Below, in pieces: positions 20,664-32,531 of a stretch of 64,000 nt of DNA. The stretch comes from Rhizobium bangladeshense (GTDB lineage: Bacteria; Pseudomonadota; Alphaproteobacteria; Rhizobiales; Rhizobiaceae), in the NCBI RefSeq assembly GCF_017357245.1, contig NZ_CP071612.1, positions 2,917,001 through 2,981,000 of the forward strand. The letters run 5' to 3'. The notes under the pieces are model-generated. The model was not told where the DNA came from. It ran no database searches and was given only the letters and a program-made list of their open reading frames with translations. Position 1 is the first letter of the stretch. Each line of letters starts with the position of its first letter. Both the position numbers and the translations under genes were made by a program.

Positions 20664-21592
20664 ATATTCTGCCCCGACTTCTTCAATTCCTTCGTACGCT
20701 CCGTGACCGCCGCCTGCCGGCGGACCGCCGCTTCCGGCGTCAGCTGGATTGCGGTTCGGTCCGGCAATCTCAGATCGACCGCGGCGATATCCCGCTCCAG
20801 GAGCTGGTGCTCCTTGTCGAACTTCGAAAGCGTCGCCAGCGCCTGGTCGATGCCGTCTTCCGGCAGCTTGACGATGACGCCGTTATCCATGTGCAGATCC
20901 CAACGACGGCCCGATATCCAGACATAAGCCTTGACGCGGGCCTTCACGTCGGGCCACTTCGAGAAGGCGTCATCGAGCGAAGCCGCCGCGGTCTCGGCGT
21001 CGCGGCCGACGACGAGCGGCAGCGCCGAAAACTTGTTGTCGCGCAGCGGCGCAATGACGCTGCCGTTCTTCTCGATCAGGGAAAGCTCCTGCCCGTGTTG
21101 CCAGATCGCATAGGCCTGGCGCTCCTTGAGCTTCACCTCGATCGTCTTCGGATAAATCTTGCGGACCTCGACATTCTCGACCCAGGGAAGATGCGCAATC
21201 TTCCGGCGGGCCGCATCGACGTCGAGCGCGACCAGCGAGGTCGTGCCGTCGAGACCGATCAGTTGCAGGATTTCGATTTCCGATGTTTCCGAATTGCCGG
21301 AAACCTTTACGTCCTCGATCGCAAAGCCCGCGGCCGTCGTCGTCGCCTGCGCGACGGCTTCAGTGTGACCGCCGAGCGACATCCCGTAGAGGCCGGTCGC
21401 AGCCAGGAAGGCAAGCGCCGACACCGTGCCCGTATGAGCAGGGATATAGATGCGGCCACTGCCGAGACTGATCAGGAAACGCGTGACGCGGCGCAGCGGA
21501 CGCGGCAGCACGAATCGCTCTTCGGCTTCCAAGACCGGAAGCACGGCGTGATGGCTGGGGCGCCCAATTCTCTTGACCCTCAACGCAAACAA
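20660..21592 (-). CDS. ftsQ: Cell division protein FtsQ, TTG start
   Basis: A 310-residue bitopic divisome protein. I place the start at the TTG codon at 21592, which overlaps the last 13 bases of ddl, because GGAGG precedes it by 7 bases within ddl and the sequence [10 protein letters not shown] follows. A basic cytoplasmic tail of about 80 residues leads to a membrane helix ([16 protein letters not shown], about 58-73). A POTRA domain ([16 protein letters not shown]) and the beta domain follow. An in-frame extension to 21775 would lie wholly inside ddl and is rejected. The end overlaps ftsA by four bases. Confidence 0.93.
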   Translation of the reverse strand: MFALRVKRIGRPSHHAVLPVLEAEERFVLPRPLRRVTRFLISLGSGRIYIPAHTGTVSALAFLAATGLYGMSLGGHTEAVAQATTTAAGFAIEDVKVSGNSETSEIEILQLIGLDGTTSLVALDVDAARRKIAHLPWVENVEVRKIYPKTIEVKLKERQAYAIWQHGQELSLIEKNGSVIAPLRDNKFSALPLVVGRDAETAAASLDDAFSKWPDVKARVKAYVWISGRRWDLHMDNGVIVKLPEDGIDQALATLSKFDKEHQLLERDIAAVDLRLPDRTAIQLTPEAAVRRQAAVTERTKELKKSGQNI

Positions 21593-22506
21593 GACGCGTC
21601 CTCCACCATCCACCGGAGAAACTGACCAAAGGAATAGCCGGCATGACCGGCCATTTCGGGCACGAGCGAGGTTGGAGTCATGCCGGGCTGGGTATTGACC
21701 TCCAGCCAGATGATTTCGCCGTCTTCGGAGAAACGATCGTCGTAACGAAAGTCGGACCGACTGACGCCGCGGCAACCGATTGCCTGATGCGCCCTTAGTG
21801 CCAGTGTTTGTATTTTTTGGTAAATATTCGGTGAAATTTTCGCAGGGATGACGTGTTTTGAACCGCCCGCCGCATACTTGGAATCGTAATCATAAAAATT
21901 GTGTCCCTGCGGCACCACCTCAGTGACGCCGAGCGCAGTCTCACCCATGACGCCGCAAGTGAGCTCACGACCGTAGACATAGCGCTCCACGAGCACCTCC
22001 TCGCCATAGCGCCACTCGGGCGAGCTGACGACCTGCGGCGGATGCGCCTGATCTTCAGTGACGATGACGACGCCGAAGCTGGACCCCTCGCGGACAGGCT
22101 TCACTACATAGGGAGGCTTCATCGGATGCGCCGAGGGAAAGGCGAAGCGGTTGATCACCTGTGATTCGGCAACGGGAATGCCGGCGGCGGCGGCAACGCG
22201 CTTCGCCTTGGCCTTGTCCATTGCCAGCGCCGACGCAAGCACCCCCGAATGCGTATAGGGGATCTCGAGATATTCGAGAATGCCCTGGATGGTGCCATCT
22301 TCGCCGAACGGTCCGTGAAGCGCATTGAAGACAACGTCGGGCTTCAGCTCGGCAAGCCTTTCTGAAACGTCGCGGGCGACGTCGATGCACGTCACCCTGA
22401 AGCCTTCAGCTTCGAGGGCCTCTGCGCAAGCCTTTCCCGAGGAAAGGCTGACAGGCCTTTCCGAGGAAAACCCGCCCATCAGGACCGCGACATGCTTGCG
22501 ACTCAT
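21580..22506 (-). CDS. ddl: D-alanine--D-alanine ligase
   Basis: A 308-residue ATP-grasp ligase that makes the D-Ala-D-Ala dipeptide for peptidoglycan. The start [20 protein letters not shown] is taken at 22506. Features are the N-terminal [11 protein letters not shown] substrate motif, the flexible REGSSFGV loop (about 143-150), and the C-terminal metal site in [17 protein letters not shown]. It heads the second half of the dcw cluster (ddl-ftsQ-ftsA-ftsZ). The group is separated from murB by a plus-strand epimerase gene, so it needs its own promoter in the 441-base region upstream. Confidence 0.96.
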   Translation of the reverse strand: MSRKHVAVLMGGFSSERPVSLSSGKACAEALEAEGFRVTCIDVARDVSERLAELKPDVVFNALHGPFGEDGTIQGILEYLEIPYTHSGVLASALAMDKAKAKRVAAAAGIPVAESQVINRFAFPSAHPMKPPYVVKPVREGSSFGVVIVTEDQAHPPQVVSSPEWRYGEEVLVERYVYGRELTCGVMGETALGVTEVVPQGHNFYDYDSKYAAGGSKHVIPAKISPNIYQKIQTLALRAHQAIGCRGVSRSDFRYDDRFSEDGEIIWLEVNTQPGMTPTSLVPEMAGHAGYSFGQFLRWMVEDASCLR

Positions 22507-22947
22507 CAACACCCCCAAAAATAACTTCCACTTTTGAAATCGACGCTTGTGCGAAGCTGTCTGCGCCGTTTCGCGCCTTTGTCAGGCCTCACATGCATTA
22601 GAGCATCATTATGGTTAATGAAGTGTTTACTTTCGTTAATTCTTAGCCGCGAGCTTCGCGAACTTTTACCTTTTGCCCATTGTGCCCTTCCCGCCCGTGA
22701 ATGACCCTGGGCGGAATCGAAAAAGCCAATGCGCTCAATGACATATGGAATCGAGCTCATTCGCGATTGAATCAAACGAGGGAGTCGCACGGCATCTCTC
22801 GGTGAGATACCGGCAACAGTGAGGCGGCGGCCCGCGCCTCGACTTGATTAATGCAGAGAACCGCGGCGCTCGGCCGTTACCGCTTTTTTATTGATGCCGA
22901 TATCACTTCCGGTTAGCGAAGGCTTATGGTTGAGCAGGGAGAAGATC
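22507..22947. other. Divergent intergenic region between ddl and epimerase gene
   Basis: About 440 bases, part of it AT-rich for this genome (22600-22680). It must hold the promoter for ddl-ftsQAZ on the minus strand and that for the epimerase gene on the plus strand. I found no convincing gene, repeat or terminator in it, and cannot place the promoters with confidence. Confidence 0.5.
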
Positions 22948-23877
22948 ATGCGATACCTCGTCACCGGCGCTGCCGGCTTCGTCGGTAGACCGCTCGTCAA
23001 ACGGATGCACGCAGAAAGAAATTGCGATCTTGTGGCCAGCACGAGATCCCAGACCTCGGCCTTTCCGCCGGATGTCGAGCATTTTCCGATTGAAATAACC
23101 GACGGCACCGACTGGGTGGCAGCGCTTGAAGGCGTCGATGTCATCATCCATCTCGCCGCCCGCGTTCACATCATGAACGACCGCGCGGCCGATCCGCTTG
23201 CGGAATTCCGCCGAACGAACACCGCCGCCACGCTGAATCTCGCCGAACAGGCCGCCCGCGCAGGTGTGAAGAGATTCGTTTTCGTTAGCACCATCAAGGT
23301 CAACGGGGAAAAGAACGATCGGCCATTCCGGCACGACGACACGCCGAAACCGATCGATCCCTACGGCATTTCGAAGCTGGAATGCGAAATTGGCCTGCGC
23401 GAAATCGCAGCGCGCACCGGCATGGAAGTTGTCATCATCCGCCCGCCGCTGGTCTATGGCCCCGGCGCGCGCGGCAACTTCGCCCTGCTCGTCAATCTTG
23501 TCCGCAAGAAACTGCCGCTTCCCTTCGCTTCGCTGAAGAACCGTCGCACATTGGTCGCAGTGCAAAATCTCGTGGATTTGATCCTCGCCTGCGCGACTCA
23601 TCCAGCCGCCGCGGGCGAGACTTTCCTCGCCGGGGATGGTGAAGACCTCTCGACGCCGGAGCTCATCAGGGGAATTGCCGCAGGCCTCGGCGTCAAGCCG
23701 ATACTGCTCCCCTTCCCGCCTGCGCTGCTACACATGGCGGCGAAGGCGGTCGGGAAGGACGCCGTCTATCAGCGCCTTTGCGGTTCGCTGCAGGTCGACA
23801 CATCCCGGGCGCGCGACATTCTCGGCTGGTCACCGGTAGTCGCCCCGCGCGAGGGGCTGAAACTGGCAGTGAAATAG
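22948..23877 (+). CDS. NAD-dependent epimerase/dehydratase (extended SDR)
   Basis: A 309-residue extended short-chain dehydrogenase. The start MRYLVTG has GGGAG 7 bases upstream and places the Rossmann loop GAAGFVG at residues 7-13. The catalytic pair is Y139 and K143 in DPYGISK, with S114/T115 in VFVSTIKVNG. It resembles UDP-glucose 4-epimerases and related nucleotide-sugar enzymes. It sits on the opposite strand inside the dcw cluster, ending 3 bases from the convergent murB end. This splits the cluster into two transcripts. The exact sugar substrate is unknown. Confidence 0.88.
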   Translation: MRYLVTGAAGFVGRPLVKRMHAERNCDLVASTRSQTSAFPPDVEHFPIEITDGTDWVAALEGVDVIIHLAARVHIMNDRAADPLAEFRRTNTAATLNLAEQAARAGVKRFVFVSTIKVNGEKNDRPFRHDDTPKPIDPYGISKLECEIGLREIAARTGMEVVIIRPPLVYGPGARGNFALLVNLVRKKLPLPFASLKNRRTLVAVQNLVDLILACATHPAAAGETFLAGDGEDLSTPELIRGIAAGLGVKPILLPFPPALLHMAAKAVGKDAVYQRLCGSLQVDTSRARDILGWSPVVAPREGLKLAVK

Positions 23878-23880
23878 CCG

Positions 23881-24855
23881 CTATTCGCTCGTCACGCCCT
23901 GGAACGGGCGCACTTCGCGACCGGGCATGAAGACGCCGAGGCGCTTGATTTCCCATTCGAGCTTGATGCCCTCTTTCTCGAAGACCTCGCGGCGCACCTG
24001 CTCGCCGAGATATTCGAGATCGTAGCCGGTCGCCTGCCCCATGTTGATCATGAAATTGCAGTGAAGCGACGACATCTGCGCTCCGCCGATGACGAGGCCA
24101 CGGCAGCCTGCCTCGTCAATCAGCTTCCAGGCCGAATGGCCCGGCGGGTTCTTGAAGGTCGAGCCGCCGGTCTTTTCGCGAACCGGCTGCACCGTCTCGC
24201 GGTGATTGCGCACAGCGTCCATCTCGGCGCGGATCTGGGCGCGATCTTCCGGATAACCCTCGAACAGCACCGCGGTGAAGATCAGATCGGCGGGTGCCTT
24301 TGAATGCCGGTAGGAATAACCCATTTCTGCATTGGAAAGCACATGCTTGTTGCCCTTGCGGTCGACGGCGTTGACCTCGACCAGCCGCTCACGCGTCTCC
24401 ACGCCGTTAGCGCCGGCATTCATTCGCGCCGCGCCGCCGATGCCGCCCGGGATGCCATAGAAGAAATGGAAGCCGCCGATGCCATTGTCCATGGCCATCG
24501 CCGCGACATGTTTGTCAGGGCAGATGGCGCCGGCGAGGATGCGGTTTTCGCCGGCAAGCTCGACGAAGCCGAAACCCTTGGCCGACAGACGCAGCACCAC
24601 GCCTGGAATACCGCCGTCGCGCACCAGGATGTTGGAACCGACGCCGACCACTGTCAGCGGCACCTCTTCCGGCAATATCTTCAGGAAGGCAATCAGATCA
24701 TCGACGTCATGCGGCTGGAACATCAGTTCGGCCAGGCCGCCGGCCCTGAACCAGGTGACACGGTCCATGGGGGCATCCGGCGTGATACGGCCGCGGATAT
24801 CCTTTACACCGTCTCCGAGAGACGCGAGAAGCTTTTCCCCATTCACCTGTTTCAT
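23881..24855 (-). CDS. murB: UDP-N-acetylenolpyruvoylglucosamine reductase MurB
   Basis: A 324-residue FAD enzyme that reduces UDP-GlcNAc-enolpyruvate to UDP-MurNAc. The ATG at 24855 forms an ATGA overlap with the murC stop; an upstream in-frame extension lies inside murC. FAD-binding features are [20 protein letters not shown] and [18 protein letters not shown] (about 124-141). The C-terminal active-site segment is [20 protein letters not shown]. The lack of a large insertion after GSTF suggests type IIa. It is the last gene of the mraZ-murB transcript. Confidence 0.96.
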   Translation of the reverse strand: MKQVNGEKLLASLGDGVKDIRGRITPDAPMDRVTWFRAGGLAELMFQPHDVDDLIAFLKILPEEVPLTVVGVGSNILVRDGGIPGVVLRLSAKGFGFVELAGENRILAGAICPDKHVAAMAMDNGIGGFHFFYGIPGGIGGAARMNAGANGVETRERLVEVNAVDRKGNKHVLSNAEMGYSYRHSKAPADLIFTAVLFEGYPEDRAQIRAEMDAVRNHRETVQPVREKTGGSTFKNPPGHSAWKLIDEAGCRGLVIGGAQMSSLHCNFMINMGQATGYDLEYLGEQVRREVFEKEGIKLEWEIKRLGVFMPGREVRPFQGVTSE

Positions 24856-26267
24856 GCGGACTTTCCCGATAGGCCTTCCAGTTGCTTGGGCAGTGCTGCT
24901 GCCCATGATGTGATGCTCCCAGCCCCCAACAGAACCACGAAATCCCCTGGCTTTGCAACCTCCGCAACCATTTGCGGCAGAAGCTCCGCCGAAGCGAGGA
25001 AGCGGGCATCGCGATGGCCGCCTGATTTGATGCGCGAGACGAGCGATATGGAGTCGATACCTTCGATCGCATCCTCGCCTGCCGCATAAACGGGCGCAAG
25101 GAGGATGCTGTCGGCATCGTTGAAGCAGGCCGCGAATTCCTCGAACAGGCTTGCCAGACGCGTGTAACGGTGCGGCTGATGGACGGCGATGATGCGCCCC
25201 TTGCAGGCTTCACGGGCCGCCTTCAGCACCGCCTTGATCTCCACGGGATGGTGGCCATAATCGTCGAAGATTTGCACCCCGTTCCATTCGCCCGTCAGCG
25301 TGAAGCGGCGCTTGACGCCGCCGAAGGAGGAAAGCCCCTTGGCGATATCTTCGCTCGATATACCAAGCCGGTTGGCGACCGCGATCGCCGCCGTGGCGTT
25401 TGATATATTGTGACGCCCGGGCATCGGCATGACCAGCCCCTTAAGCTCGGTCCTCTGGCCGGTGCGGCGGCGGCGAATCTCGACGTCGAAGATCGAGCGC
25501 GTGCCGTCGATGCGGACATTCTTGAAACGCACGTCGGCCTGCGGGTTCTCGCCGTAGGTGATGATCTTGCGGTCCTCGATGCGGCCGACCAGCGACTGCA
25601 CCTCGGGATGGTCGAGGCACATGACGCCGAAGCCGTAGAACGGTACGTTCTCGACGAATTGCCGGAAGGCGGCGCGAACGGCGTCGAAACTGCCGTAATG
25701 GTCGAGATGCTCCGGGTCGATATTGGTGATGACGGCAACATCGGCCGGCAGCTTGAGGAAGGTGCCGTCGGATTCGTCGGCCTCGACCACCATCCACTCG
25801 CCCTCGCCCATGCGGGCGTTGGTGCCGTAGGCGTTGATGATGCCACCATTGATCACGGTCGGATCGAGCCCGCCGGCTTCGAGCAGGGTCGCGACCAGCG
25901 ATGTGGTCGTCGTCTTGCCATGCGTCCCGCCGATGGCGATCGCATTGCGGAAGCGCATCAGCTCGGCGAGCATTTCGGCGCGGCGCACCACCGGCAGCAG
26001 CTTTTCGCGCGCTGCGATGAGTTCCGGATTGCTCTTCTTGATTGCCGTAGAAACGACGACGACCTCAGCCTCACCCAGGTTTTCAGCCCGGTGGCCGACA
26101 TAGACTTCGATGCCCTTGTCGCGGAGGCGCTGCACATTGGCGCTGTCTGACTGGTCCGATCCCTGCACCTTATGGCCGAGATTGTGCAGCACTTCGGCAA
26201 TGCCGCTCATGCCGATGCCGCCAATGCCGATGAAATGGACGAGACCGATCGCCTTCGGCAGTTTCAT
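24852..26267 (-). CDS. murC: UDP-N-acetylmuramate--L-alanine ligase MurC
   Basis: A 471-residue Mur ligase that adds L-Ala to UDP-MurNAc. The N-terminal UDP-binding loop is GIGGIGMSG (14-22). The ATP loop is GTHGKTT (114-120), and the central domain has EADESDGTF and [12 protein letters not shown]. The C-terminal domain has [11 protein letters not shown] and HQPHRYTR. Both ends overlap neighbours as ATGA: murG upstream and murB downstream. Confidence 0.97.
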   Translation of the reverse strand: MKLPKAIGLVHFIGIGGIGMSGIAEVLHNLGHKVQGSDQSDSANVQRLRDKGIEVYVGHRAENLGEAEVVVVSTAIKKSNPELIAAREKLLPVVRRAEMLAELMRFRNAIAIGGTHGKTTTTSLVATLLEAGGLDPTVINGGIINAYGTNARMGEGEWMVVEADESDGTFLKLPADVAVITNIDPEHLDHYGSFDAVRAAFRQFVENVPFYGFGVMCLDHPEVQSLVGRIEDRKIITYGENPQADVRFKNVRIDGTRSIFDVEIRRRRTGQRTELKGLVMPMPGRHNISNATAAIAVANRLGISSEDIAKGLSSFGGVKRRFTLTGEWNGVQIFDDYGHHPVEIKAVLKAAREACKGRIIAVHQPHRYTRLASLFEEFAACFNDADSILLAPVYAAGEDAIEGIDSISLVSRIKSGGHRDARFLASAELLPQMVAEVAKPGDFVVLLGAGSITSWAAALPKQLEGLSGKSA

Positions 26268-27387
26268 GCGCGTGTCCTCTTGAATTCTGAGACTGTCTTG
26301 CCGGCGGCAATAGCCTCAACCATGTCGGCAAGCAAGTTCGCCGCATCCGGTTTTCCGGCGAGCTTCGCCGCCGCCGCCATGTGCGAAAGCTTGTCCGGAT
26401 CGTTCATCACATGGCTCAGTATAGAGGCGATCCGTTCAGGCGAAAGCTCGGACTGAGGGATCACCTTCGCTCCGCCTGTCGCAGCCAGTGCGGCGGCGTT
26501 TGCCGCCTGATCATGGTCGAGCGCATGCGGATAGGGCACCAGAATGGCCGGACGTCCGATGACGGAAATTTCCGAGACCGTGGAGGCGCCGGAGCGGCAG
26601 ATCACCAGATGTGCCTGGGCAAGACGTTCCGCCATATCGTTGAAAAATGGTGCGATATCGGCTCCCATCTCCAGCTTGGCGACGCAGCCGCTGACCATCT
26701 CCATATCCTCAGGGCGCACCTGCTGCGTCACCCTGAGCCTTGCACGCAAGCCATCGTCGAGCAGGCTGATCGCCGTCGGCATAGCCTTGGAAAAATACTG
26801 CGCTCCCTGGCTGCCGCCGAAGATGACGAGATTGAATGGCTCGCCCGGATGCGACGGAACGTAAGGCTGCTCGGCTGCGGCAAGGATCGCCGGACGCACC
26901 GGATTGCCGGTTGCAACCGTCTTGTCGGAAAAGGCATCGCCGCTTTCCGGCAGGAAGCCGCCGGCGATCGCCTTGACGCGCGGAGCCAAGGCCTTATTGG
27001 CCCGCCCCATGACGGCGTTCTGCTCATGCAGCATCGAGGCGACACCGAGCCGGGTGGCGGCCAGCAGCGGCGGCACGGTGGGATATCCGCCGAAGCCGAC
27101 GACGATCACCGGTTTCAGCCGCTGGATCAGCCTCTTGGCCGCCCGCATGCCACTCCACAGCGTCCACAGCGAGCGGGCGACTGCGACCGGGTTCTTCGAG
27201 CCGATCGTCGCCGACGGCACGACATGGATTTCCTCGGCCGGGAACTTGCCGGCATAACGCTCCGCCCGGCTGTCAGTGACAAGATGCACCGAGTAGCCAC
27301 GCTCCTTCAGCTTGAAGGCAAGCGCCTCCGCCGGGAACACGTGGCCTCCGGTCCCCCGGCGGCAAGCAGCACGATGCCTTTGTTCAT
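26264..27387 (-). CDS. murG: Undecaprenyl-PP-MurNAc-pentapeptide GlcNAc transferase MurG, with apparent 1-base frameshift
   Basis: The gene for the GT28 transferase that makes lipid II. An ATG at 27387, 6 bases after ftsW, begins [12 protein letters not shown], exactly the family N-terminus. Within the glycine-rich loop, expected to read GGTGGHVFP, the frame breaks. After GCC GCC GGG GGA the reading becomes [10 protein letters not shown] and stops shortly after. The continuation [19 protein letters not shown] and 350 further residues are intact in the next frame, from about 27340 to 26264. Adding one base in the C run at 27353-27357 (plus strand) restores a 374-residue protein. C-terminal donor-binding sequence [13 protein letters not shown] is normal. 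Because murG is essential, a sequence error in the homopolymer is the likeliest cause. Confidence 0.93.
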
Positions 27388-27393
27388 GACCTC

Positions 27394-28548
27394 TTACTCC
27401 GCGGGCATGCCGTGCGGGACGCGGAAGAGGCTCCGGTCCTGCGCGCGTTTTTCCGGGCGATGGCGCGTCAGCGCCAGAATAAAGCCGGCGGTAACGCAGA
27501 TCGCCACCATGGAAGAACCGCCGTAGGAAATCAGCGGCAGCGTCATCCCCTTTGCCGGCAGCAACTCAAGATTGACGCCTATATTGATGATCGACTGGAT
27601 GCCCATCTGCAGCACAAGACCCGCAACGGCAAAACGGTTGAAATCATTGCGCTCGCGATAGGCATGCGAGAGACCGCGCAGCACCAACGCGGAAAACAGC
27701 GCGACGAGCGCCATGCAGAAGACGATGCCGAACTCCTCGGCAGCGACCGAAAAGATGAAGTCGGTATGCGCATCCGGGATGATGCGCTTGACGATGCCTT
27801 CGCCCGGTCCCTGACCGAACCAGCTGCCGCGGATGATCGCCTCGCGCGCCGTGTCGATCTGGAAAGTGTCGCCCTCACCGGTCATGAACTTGTCTATTCG
27901 GCCGGCAACGTGTGGAAAGACGTAATAGGCGCTGAGCAGGCCGCCTGCACCGCCAATACCGAGCAGCACGATCCATATCCACGGCATGCCGGCCATGAAG
28001 AACATGCCTCCCCAGACGGCTGTCGTCAGGATGGTCTGGCCGAGGTCGGGCTGCGCGACGAGAAGCGCGGCGACAATGCCGAACAGGATGATGGCGAAGA
28101 GATTGCCGGGGATCTCAGGCTGGCGCGCATGTTCGGCAAACAGCCAGGCGCAGACGACGACGAAGGCGGGCTTCATGAATTCCGAAGGCTGAATGGAAAG
28201 TCCGGCGATCCATATCCAGCGTCTTCCGCCTTTGACCTCCTGTCCGACGAACAACACCAGCACCATCATCGCGAGCGAGATGATCAAAAGCAGGATTGCG
28301 GTCCGCCTCACCTGGCGCGGCGTCAGGAAGGACAGTCCGAGCATGACGGCGATCGAGGGGATCATGAAGGCTGCATGGCGCTTGACGAAGTGGAAGGTTT
28401 CGAGGCCGATGCGCTCGGCAACAGCTGGAGATGCCGCAAACGACAGCATGAAGCCGATGCCCATCAGGAAGATGAACATCGCCAGGAAGAAGCGGTCGAT
28501 GGTCCAGAACCAATCGGCCAAAGGCCCACGTTCCGCGCGGCTTACCAT
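27394..28548 (-). CDS. ftsW: SEDS glycosyltransferase FtsW
   Basis: A 384-residue polytopic SEDS protein that polymerises septal peptidoglycan with FtsI. It has about ten membrane segments. Hallmarks are the extracellular loop around [20 protein letters not shown] and the C-terminal [17 protein letters not shown]. It lies 1 base after murD and 6 bases before murG, in the canonical dcw order. Confidence 0.97.
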   Translation of the reverse strand: MVSRAERGPLADWFWTIDRFFLAMFIFLMGIGFMLSFAASPAVAERIGLETFHFVKRHAAFMIPSIAVMLGLSFLTPRQVRRTAILLLIISLAMMVLVLFVGQEVKGGRRWIWIAGLSIQPSEFMKPAFVVVCAWLFAEHARQPEIPGNLFAIILFGIVAALLVAQPDLGQTILTTAVWGGMFFMAGMPWIWIVLLGIGGAGGLLSAYYVFPHVAGRIDKFMTGEGDTFQIDTAREAIIRGSWFGQGPGEGIVKRIIPDAHTDFIFSVAAEEFGIVFCMALVALFSALVLRGLSHAYRERNDFNRFAVAGLVLQMGIQSIINIGVNLELLPAKGMTLPLISYGGSSMVAICVTAGFILALTRHRPEKRAQDRSLFRVPHGMPAE

Positions 28549-28549
28549 G

Positions 28550-29962
28550 TCATTTCTCTCCTGTTGCAGGACCGATCAGCATCGTCATTCCATCAAGTGC
28601 CGCCACGTGGCTGACGAAGGCATCGCCCCTGACTTCGAAGTTCTTATACTGGTCGAAGCTTGCGCAAGCCGGGGATAACATCACGGCCGAGGAACCGCTC
28701 TCGTCGCGCTCCGCATCGGCCGCCGCATGCGCGACCGCGCGCTCCAACGTCCCCGAAATCTCGTAAGGCACTGCTTCGCCGAGAGTGGCTGCGAACTCGG
28801 CGGCTGCCTCGCCGATCAGATAGGCCTTGGCGATGCGCGGAAAATAAGGAGCGAGCGTCGTGATGCCGCCGGATTTCGGCAGACCGCCGGCAATCCAGTA
28901 GATGCGATCGTAGCTCGAAAGCGCCGGTGCCGCCGCGTCGGCATTCGTCGCCTTGGAATCGTTGACGAAGACGACTCGACCTCGTTTGCCGACAGGTTGC
29001 ATGCGGTGTTTCAGGCCGGGGAACGAGGCCAGGCCGGCGCGGATGTCGTCAGCGGAGACCCCGACGGCAAGGCAGGCAGCAACGGCTGCAGCGGCGTTCT
29101 GAGCGTTGTGGCTGCCGCGCAGCGTCTGAATGCCGTCGAGATCCGCGAAGGGCAGCATGGCGCCGCCGGCGGCCTGTATCAGCTTCGCGCCCTCGGCATA
29201 GATACCCTCGGCCACTACACTCCGACGCGAGATGCGGACCACCTTGACGCCGGCCCGCTCGACGCGGTCGGCAATCAGAGCCGAATGGCTGTCATCGATG
29301 CCGACGACAGCGACATCGCTGCCCGCAACCAGTCTTTCCTTGACATCGGCATAATGCTGCATCGTGCCGTGACGGTCGAGATGATCGGGCGTCAGGTTGA
29401 GAATGATGCCGGCCGACGGGTTGAGCGTCGGCGCCAGATCGATTTGATAGGAAGAGCATTCGACTACGAAATAACGCCCCGCCTTCGGCGGATCGAGCGT
29501 CAGCACCGCAGTGCCGATATTGCCGCCGAGTTGCGTGTCGTAGCCAGCCGAATTCAGGATGTGGGCGATCAGCGCCGTCGTCGTCGATTTGCCGTTGGTG
29601 CCCGTTATGGCGATGAACGGGCAATCCGGCGCATGGGCGCGGCGCTCGCGCACGAAGAGCTCGACGTCGCCGACAATATCGACACCGGCCGCGCGCGCCA
29701 GGTCCACCGTCCAGTGCGGCTTCGGATGGGTGAGCGGCACACCCGGCGACAGGACGAACAGCGCCTGCTGGCTCCAGTCGATGCTGTGCAGATCCTCAGT
29801 CCTGATGCCTTCCGCCGAAGCCTTGGCGACGCTGTCGGGATTGTCGTCCCAGGCGGTTACCTCGGCGCCGCCTGATATCAGCGCGCGGGCTGTGGCAAAA
29901 CCCGAGCCGCCGAGCCCGAAGAGCGCGACCTTCTTATCCTTGAGCGTCGTGACCGGGATCAT
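28550..29962 (-). CDS. murD: UDP-N-acetylmuramoylalanine--D-glutamate ligase MurD
   Basis: A 470-residue Mur ligase adding D-Glu. The N-terminal loop [13 protein letters not shown] (16-28) binds the UDP substrate. The ATP loop is GTNGKSTT (121-128). Later motifs include [14 protein letters not shown] and [17 protein letters not shown] in the C-terminal domain, and [20 protein letters not shown] at the end. It is tightly packed: mraY ends 7 bases upstream and ftsW starts 1 base downstream. Confidence 0.97.
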   Translation of the reverse strand: MIPVTTLKDKKVALFGLGGSGFATARALISGGAEVTAWDDNPDSVAKASAEGIRTEDLHSIDWSQQALFVLSPGVPLTHPKPHWTVDLARAAGVDIVGDVELFVRERRAHAPDCPFIAITGTNGKSTTTALIAHILNSAGYDTQLGGNIGTAVLTLDPPKAGRYFVVECSSYQIDLAPTLNPSAGIILNLTPDHLDRHGTMQHYADVKERLVAGSDVAVVGIDDSHSALIADRVERAGVKVVRISRRSVVAEGIYAEGAKLIQAAGGAMLPFADLDGIQTLRGSHNAQNAAAAVAACLAVGVSADDIRAGLASFPGLKHRMQPVGKRGRVVFVNDSKATNADAAAPALSSYDRIYWIAGGLPKSGGITTLAPYFPRIAKAYLIGEAAAEFAATLGEAVPYEISGTLERAVAHAAADAERDESGSSAVMLSPACASFDQYKNFEVRGDAFVSHVAALDGMTMLIGPATGEK

Positions 29963-29969
29963 CGCCGCC

Positions 29970-31070
29970 TCACCTGAGCTTCAGCGTCGAAAGGCCGAGC
30001 AGGGCAAGACCCACCGCGATAATCCAGAAACGGATCACCACCTGGCTCTCGGTCCAGCCCTTCTTCTCGAAGTGATGATGGATCGGCGCCATCAGGAAGA
30101 CGCGCCGGCCGGTCATCTTGAAGAAGCCGACCTGGATAATGACAGAAAGCGTCTCCATGACGAAGAGCCCGCCGATGATCGCCATGACGATCTCGTGCTT
30201 GGTGGCGACGGCGACGGTACCGATGGTACCGCCAAGCGCAAGCGAGCCCGTATCTCCCATGAAAATAGCGGCCGGCGGCGCATTGAACCAGAGGAAGCCG
30301 AGGCCGGCGCCGATGACGGCGCCGAGCACGACGGCAAGCTCACCGGTGCCGGGCACGAAATTGATCTGCAGGTAGTTTGCAAAGACTACGTTACCGGCAA
30401 GATAGGCGATGACGCCGAAGGAGGCGGCGGCGATCATGACAGGCACGATGGCGAGGCCGTCGAGGCCGTCTGTGAGGTTGACGGCATTGCCGGCGCCGAC
30501 GATGACGAAGCCGCCGAAGACGACGAACATGATGCCGAGATTGATCAGGAAGTCCTTGAAGAAGGGAAAGGCGATCGAGGAACCGAAGGTCGAGCCGGCA
30601 GTCCCCGAGGCAAGGGCGGTACGCATCATGAAGTAGACGGCGATGCCGGCGATGATGAACTCGATGCCGAGGCGAGCCTTGCCGGAAAAGCCCTTATGGC
30701 TCTGCTTGGTCACCTTGAGATAATCGTCGTAAAAGCCGATCGCGCCGAAGCCCAGCGTCACCAGCAGCGTGGCGACGACATAAACGTTGGAAAGATCGGC
30801 CCAAAGCAGCGATGCGCCGACGATGCCGGCAAGAATCATCAGTCCGCCCATGGTCGGCGTACCGGCCTTCTTGAAATGCGTCTGCGGCCCGTCGGCGCGG
30901 ATCGGCTGGCCCTTGCCTTGGCGGATGCGCAGCGAATTGATGATCGTCGGCCCGAACAGGAACACGATCAATGCGGAGGTGAAGAGAGCGGCGCCCGTGC
31001 GGAAGGTAATATATCTGAACAGGTTCAGAAACTTGAAATATTCCGACAGTTCGACAAGCCAGATCAGCAT
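29970..31070 (-). CDS. mraY: Phospho-N-acetylmuramoyl-pentapeptide transferase MraY
   Basis: A 366-residue, ten-helix membrane enzyme that forms lipid I on undecaprenyl phosphate. Signatures are [12 protein letters not shown] (about 67-78), [19 protein letters not shown] with the paired aspartates, [14 protein letters not shown], and the C-terminal [16 protein letters not shown] histidine motif. It lies 21 bases after murF and 7 bases before murD. Confidence 0.98.
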   Translation of the reverse strand: MLIWLVELSEYFKFLNLFRYITFRTGAALFTSALIVFLFGPTIINSLRIRQGKGQPIRADGPQTHFKKAGTPTMGGLMILAGIVGASLLWADLSNVYVVATLLVTLGFGAIGFYDDYLKVTKQSHKGFSGKARLGIEFIIAGIAVYFMMRTALASGTAGSTFGSSIAFPFFKDFLINLGIMFVVFGGFVIVGAGNAVNLTDGLDGLAIVPVMIAAASFGVIAYLAGNVVFANYLQINFVPGTGELAVVLGAVIGAGLGFLWFNAPPAAIFMGDTGSLALGGTIGTVAVATKHEIVMAIIGGLFVMETLSVIIQVGFFKMTGRRVFLMAPIHHHFEKKGWTESQVVIRFWIIAVGLALLGLSTLKLR

Positions 31071-31091
31071 TCAGGGCCCCTTGTTACCCGG

Positions 31092-32531
31092 TCAAAGTTC
31101 GCGTTGCGTGTCGGAAAATGCCGGGAACTTGTCAAGAAGCGCGGCGACGATCTTGCCGAAACCGAGGCCCAGAGACGATTTCACCATCACCACGTCGCCC
31201 GGGAGGACCGAGTCCAATACATAGTCCGTCAATTCGCCGGTCTTCTCGCGGTATTCGACATGAACGCTTTCCGGCAGTGATTCCCTGAGTGCGGCCATAT
31301 CGGCGCCTGCGAGCCACACATGTTCGATGCCTGCGGCAAGCAACGGCCCGGCTAGATCGGCATGGACCTTCTCAGCATACTCGCCCATCTCGAGCATGTC
31401 TCCGAGCACAGCGATACGGCGTCCGCGGCCGCTCGGCTCAGCAGCCGCGAGCAGTGCGATCGCCGCTCGCATCGAGGCGGGATTGGCATTGTAGCTCTCG
31501 TCGATCAGGGTGAAGCTGCCGTTACCGCCGCCGATCGAGAGCCGGTGGCGTTTGCCCCTGCCCTTTTCAGGCTTCAGCGTCGCAAGCGCCGCGATCGCCT
31601 TTTGGAGGTCGGCGCCGACGATCGTGACGACACCGAGGGCCGCGAGCGCGTTTTCAGCGATATGGCGGCCCGGGGCACCGATAGCGACTTCCAGCGTCTC
31701 GCCGCCAATCGTCAGCCACAGTGTCGAATTCTCGTCCGCGCCGTTGAACTCCGCGAGCCGGAATTCCGCCTTGGCATGCTGGCCGAAGGAATGAATATGT
31801 TCGATGCCGAGCGACTGCGCAGTTCGATCGAGGAAATTGAACTGGTCGTTGTCGCGGTTGAGCACGACATGGCCGCCGGGCTCGAGCCCCTCGAAGATCT
31901 CCGCCTTGGCGGCAGCGATCTCCTTGATGTTCTTAAAATTGCCGAGATGCGCCGGCGCAATCGTCGTAATGACGGCGACATGGGGACGGATCATCGCCAC
32001 CAGCGGCCGGATCTCGCCGGGATGATTCATCCCAACTTCGAAGACGCCGTAATCCGCATCATCAGGCATGCGCGCCAGCGTCAGCGGAACGCCCCAATGA
32101 TTGTTGAAGGAAGCGACGGAGGCATGCACCTTGCCGGAGGGCGACAGCACATGCCGCAGCATTTCCTTGGTCGTCGTCTTGCCGACAGAACCGGTGACGG
32201 CAATGATTTTTGCCCGCGAGCGCTCACGCGAAGCCTGCCCCAGACGGCCGAGCGCCGCCAGCACGTCCTCGACGACGATCATCGGTACCGTCAGGCGGCC
32301 GAGAGCGGGAAGCCTCGCTTCGCTGACGACGAGCAGAGAGGCGCCGTTCGCCATCGCCATCGACGCATAGTCGTGACCGTCGACACGGTCGCCTTTGATT
32401 GCAAAAAAGGCCTCGCCGGCACCGATCGAACGGCTGTCGATGGAAATGCCGGTGATGCCTTCGGGCGGCGTGCCGAAAGGGCGCCCCGCCATCGCTGCGA
32501 TCATGTCTTCGGTCGTCCAGAGCCAGCTCAA
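31092..32531 (-). CDS. murF: UDP-MurNAc-tripeptide--D-Ala-D-Ala ligase MurF
   Basis: A 479-residue Mur ligase that adds the D-Ala-D-Ala made by Ddl. The ATP loop is GSVGKTTT (114-121). Other signatures are [24 protein letters not shown] and the C-terminal [14 protein letters not shown]. The start overlaps the murE stop by four bases (ATGA), indicating coupled translation. Confidence 0.97.
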   Translation of the reverse strand: MSWLWTTEDMIAAMAGRPFGTPPEGITGISIDSRSIGAGEAFFAIKGDRVDGHDYASMAMANGASLLVVSEARLPALGRLTVPMIVVEDVLAALGRLGQASRERSRAKIIAVTGSVGKTTTKEMLRHVLSPSGKVHASVASFNNHWGVPLTLARMPDDADYGVFEVGMNHPGEIRPLVAMIRPHVAVITTIAPAHLGNFKNIKEIAAAKAEIFEGLEPGGHVVLNRDNDQFNFLDRTAQSLGIEHIHSFGQHAKAEFRLAEFNGADENSTLWLTIGGETLEVAIGAPGRHIAENALAALGVVTIVGADLQKAIAALATLKPEKGRGKRHRLSIGGGNGSFTLIDESYNANPASMRAAIALLAAAEPSGRGRRIAVLGDMLEMGEYAEKVHADLAGPLLAAGIEHVWLAGADMAALRESLPESVHVEYREKTGELTDYVLDSVLPGDVVMVKSSLGLGFGKIVAALLDKFPAFSDTQREL

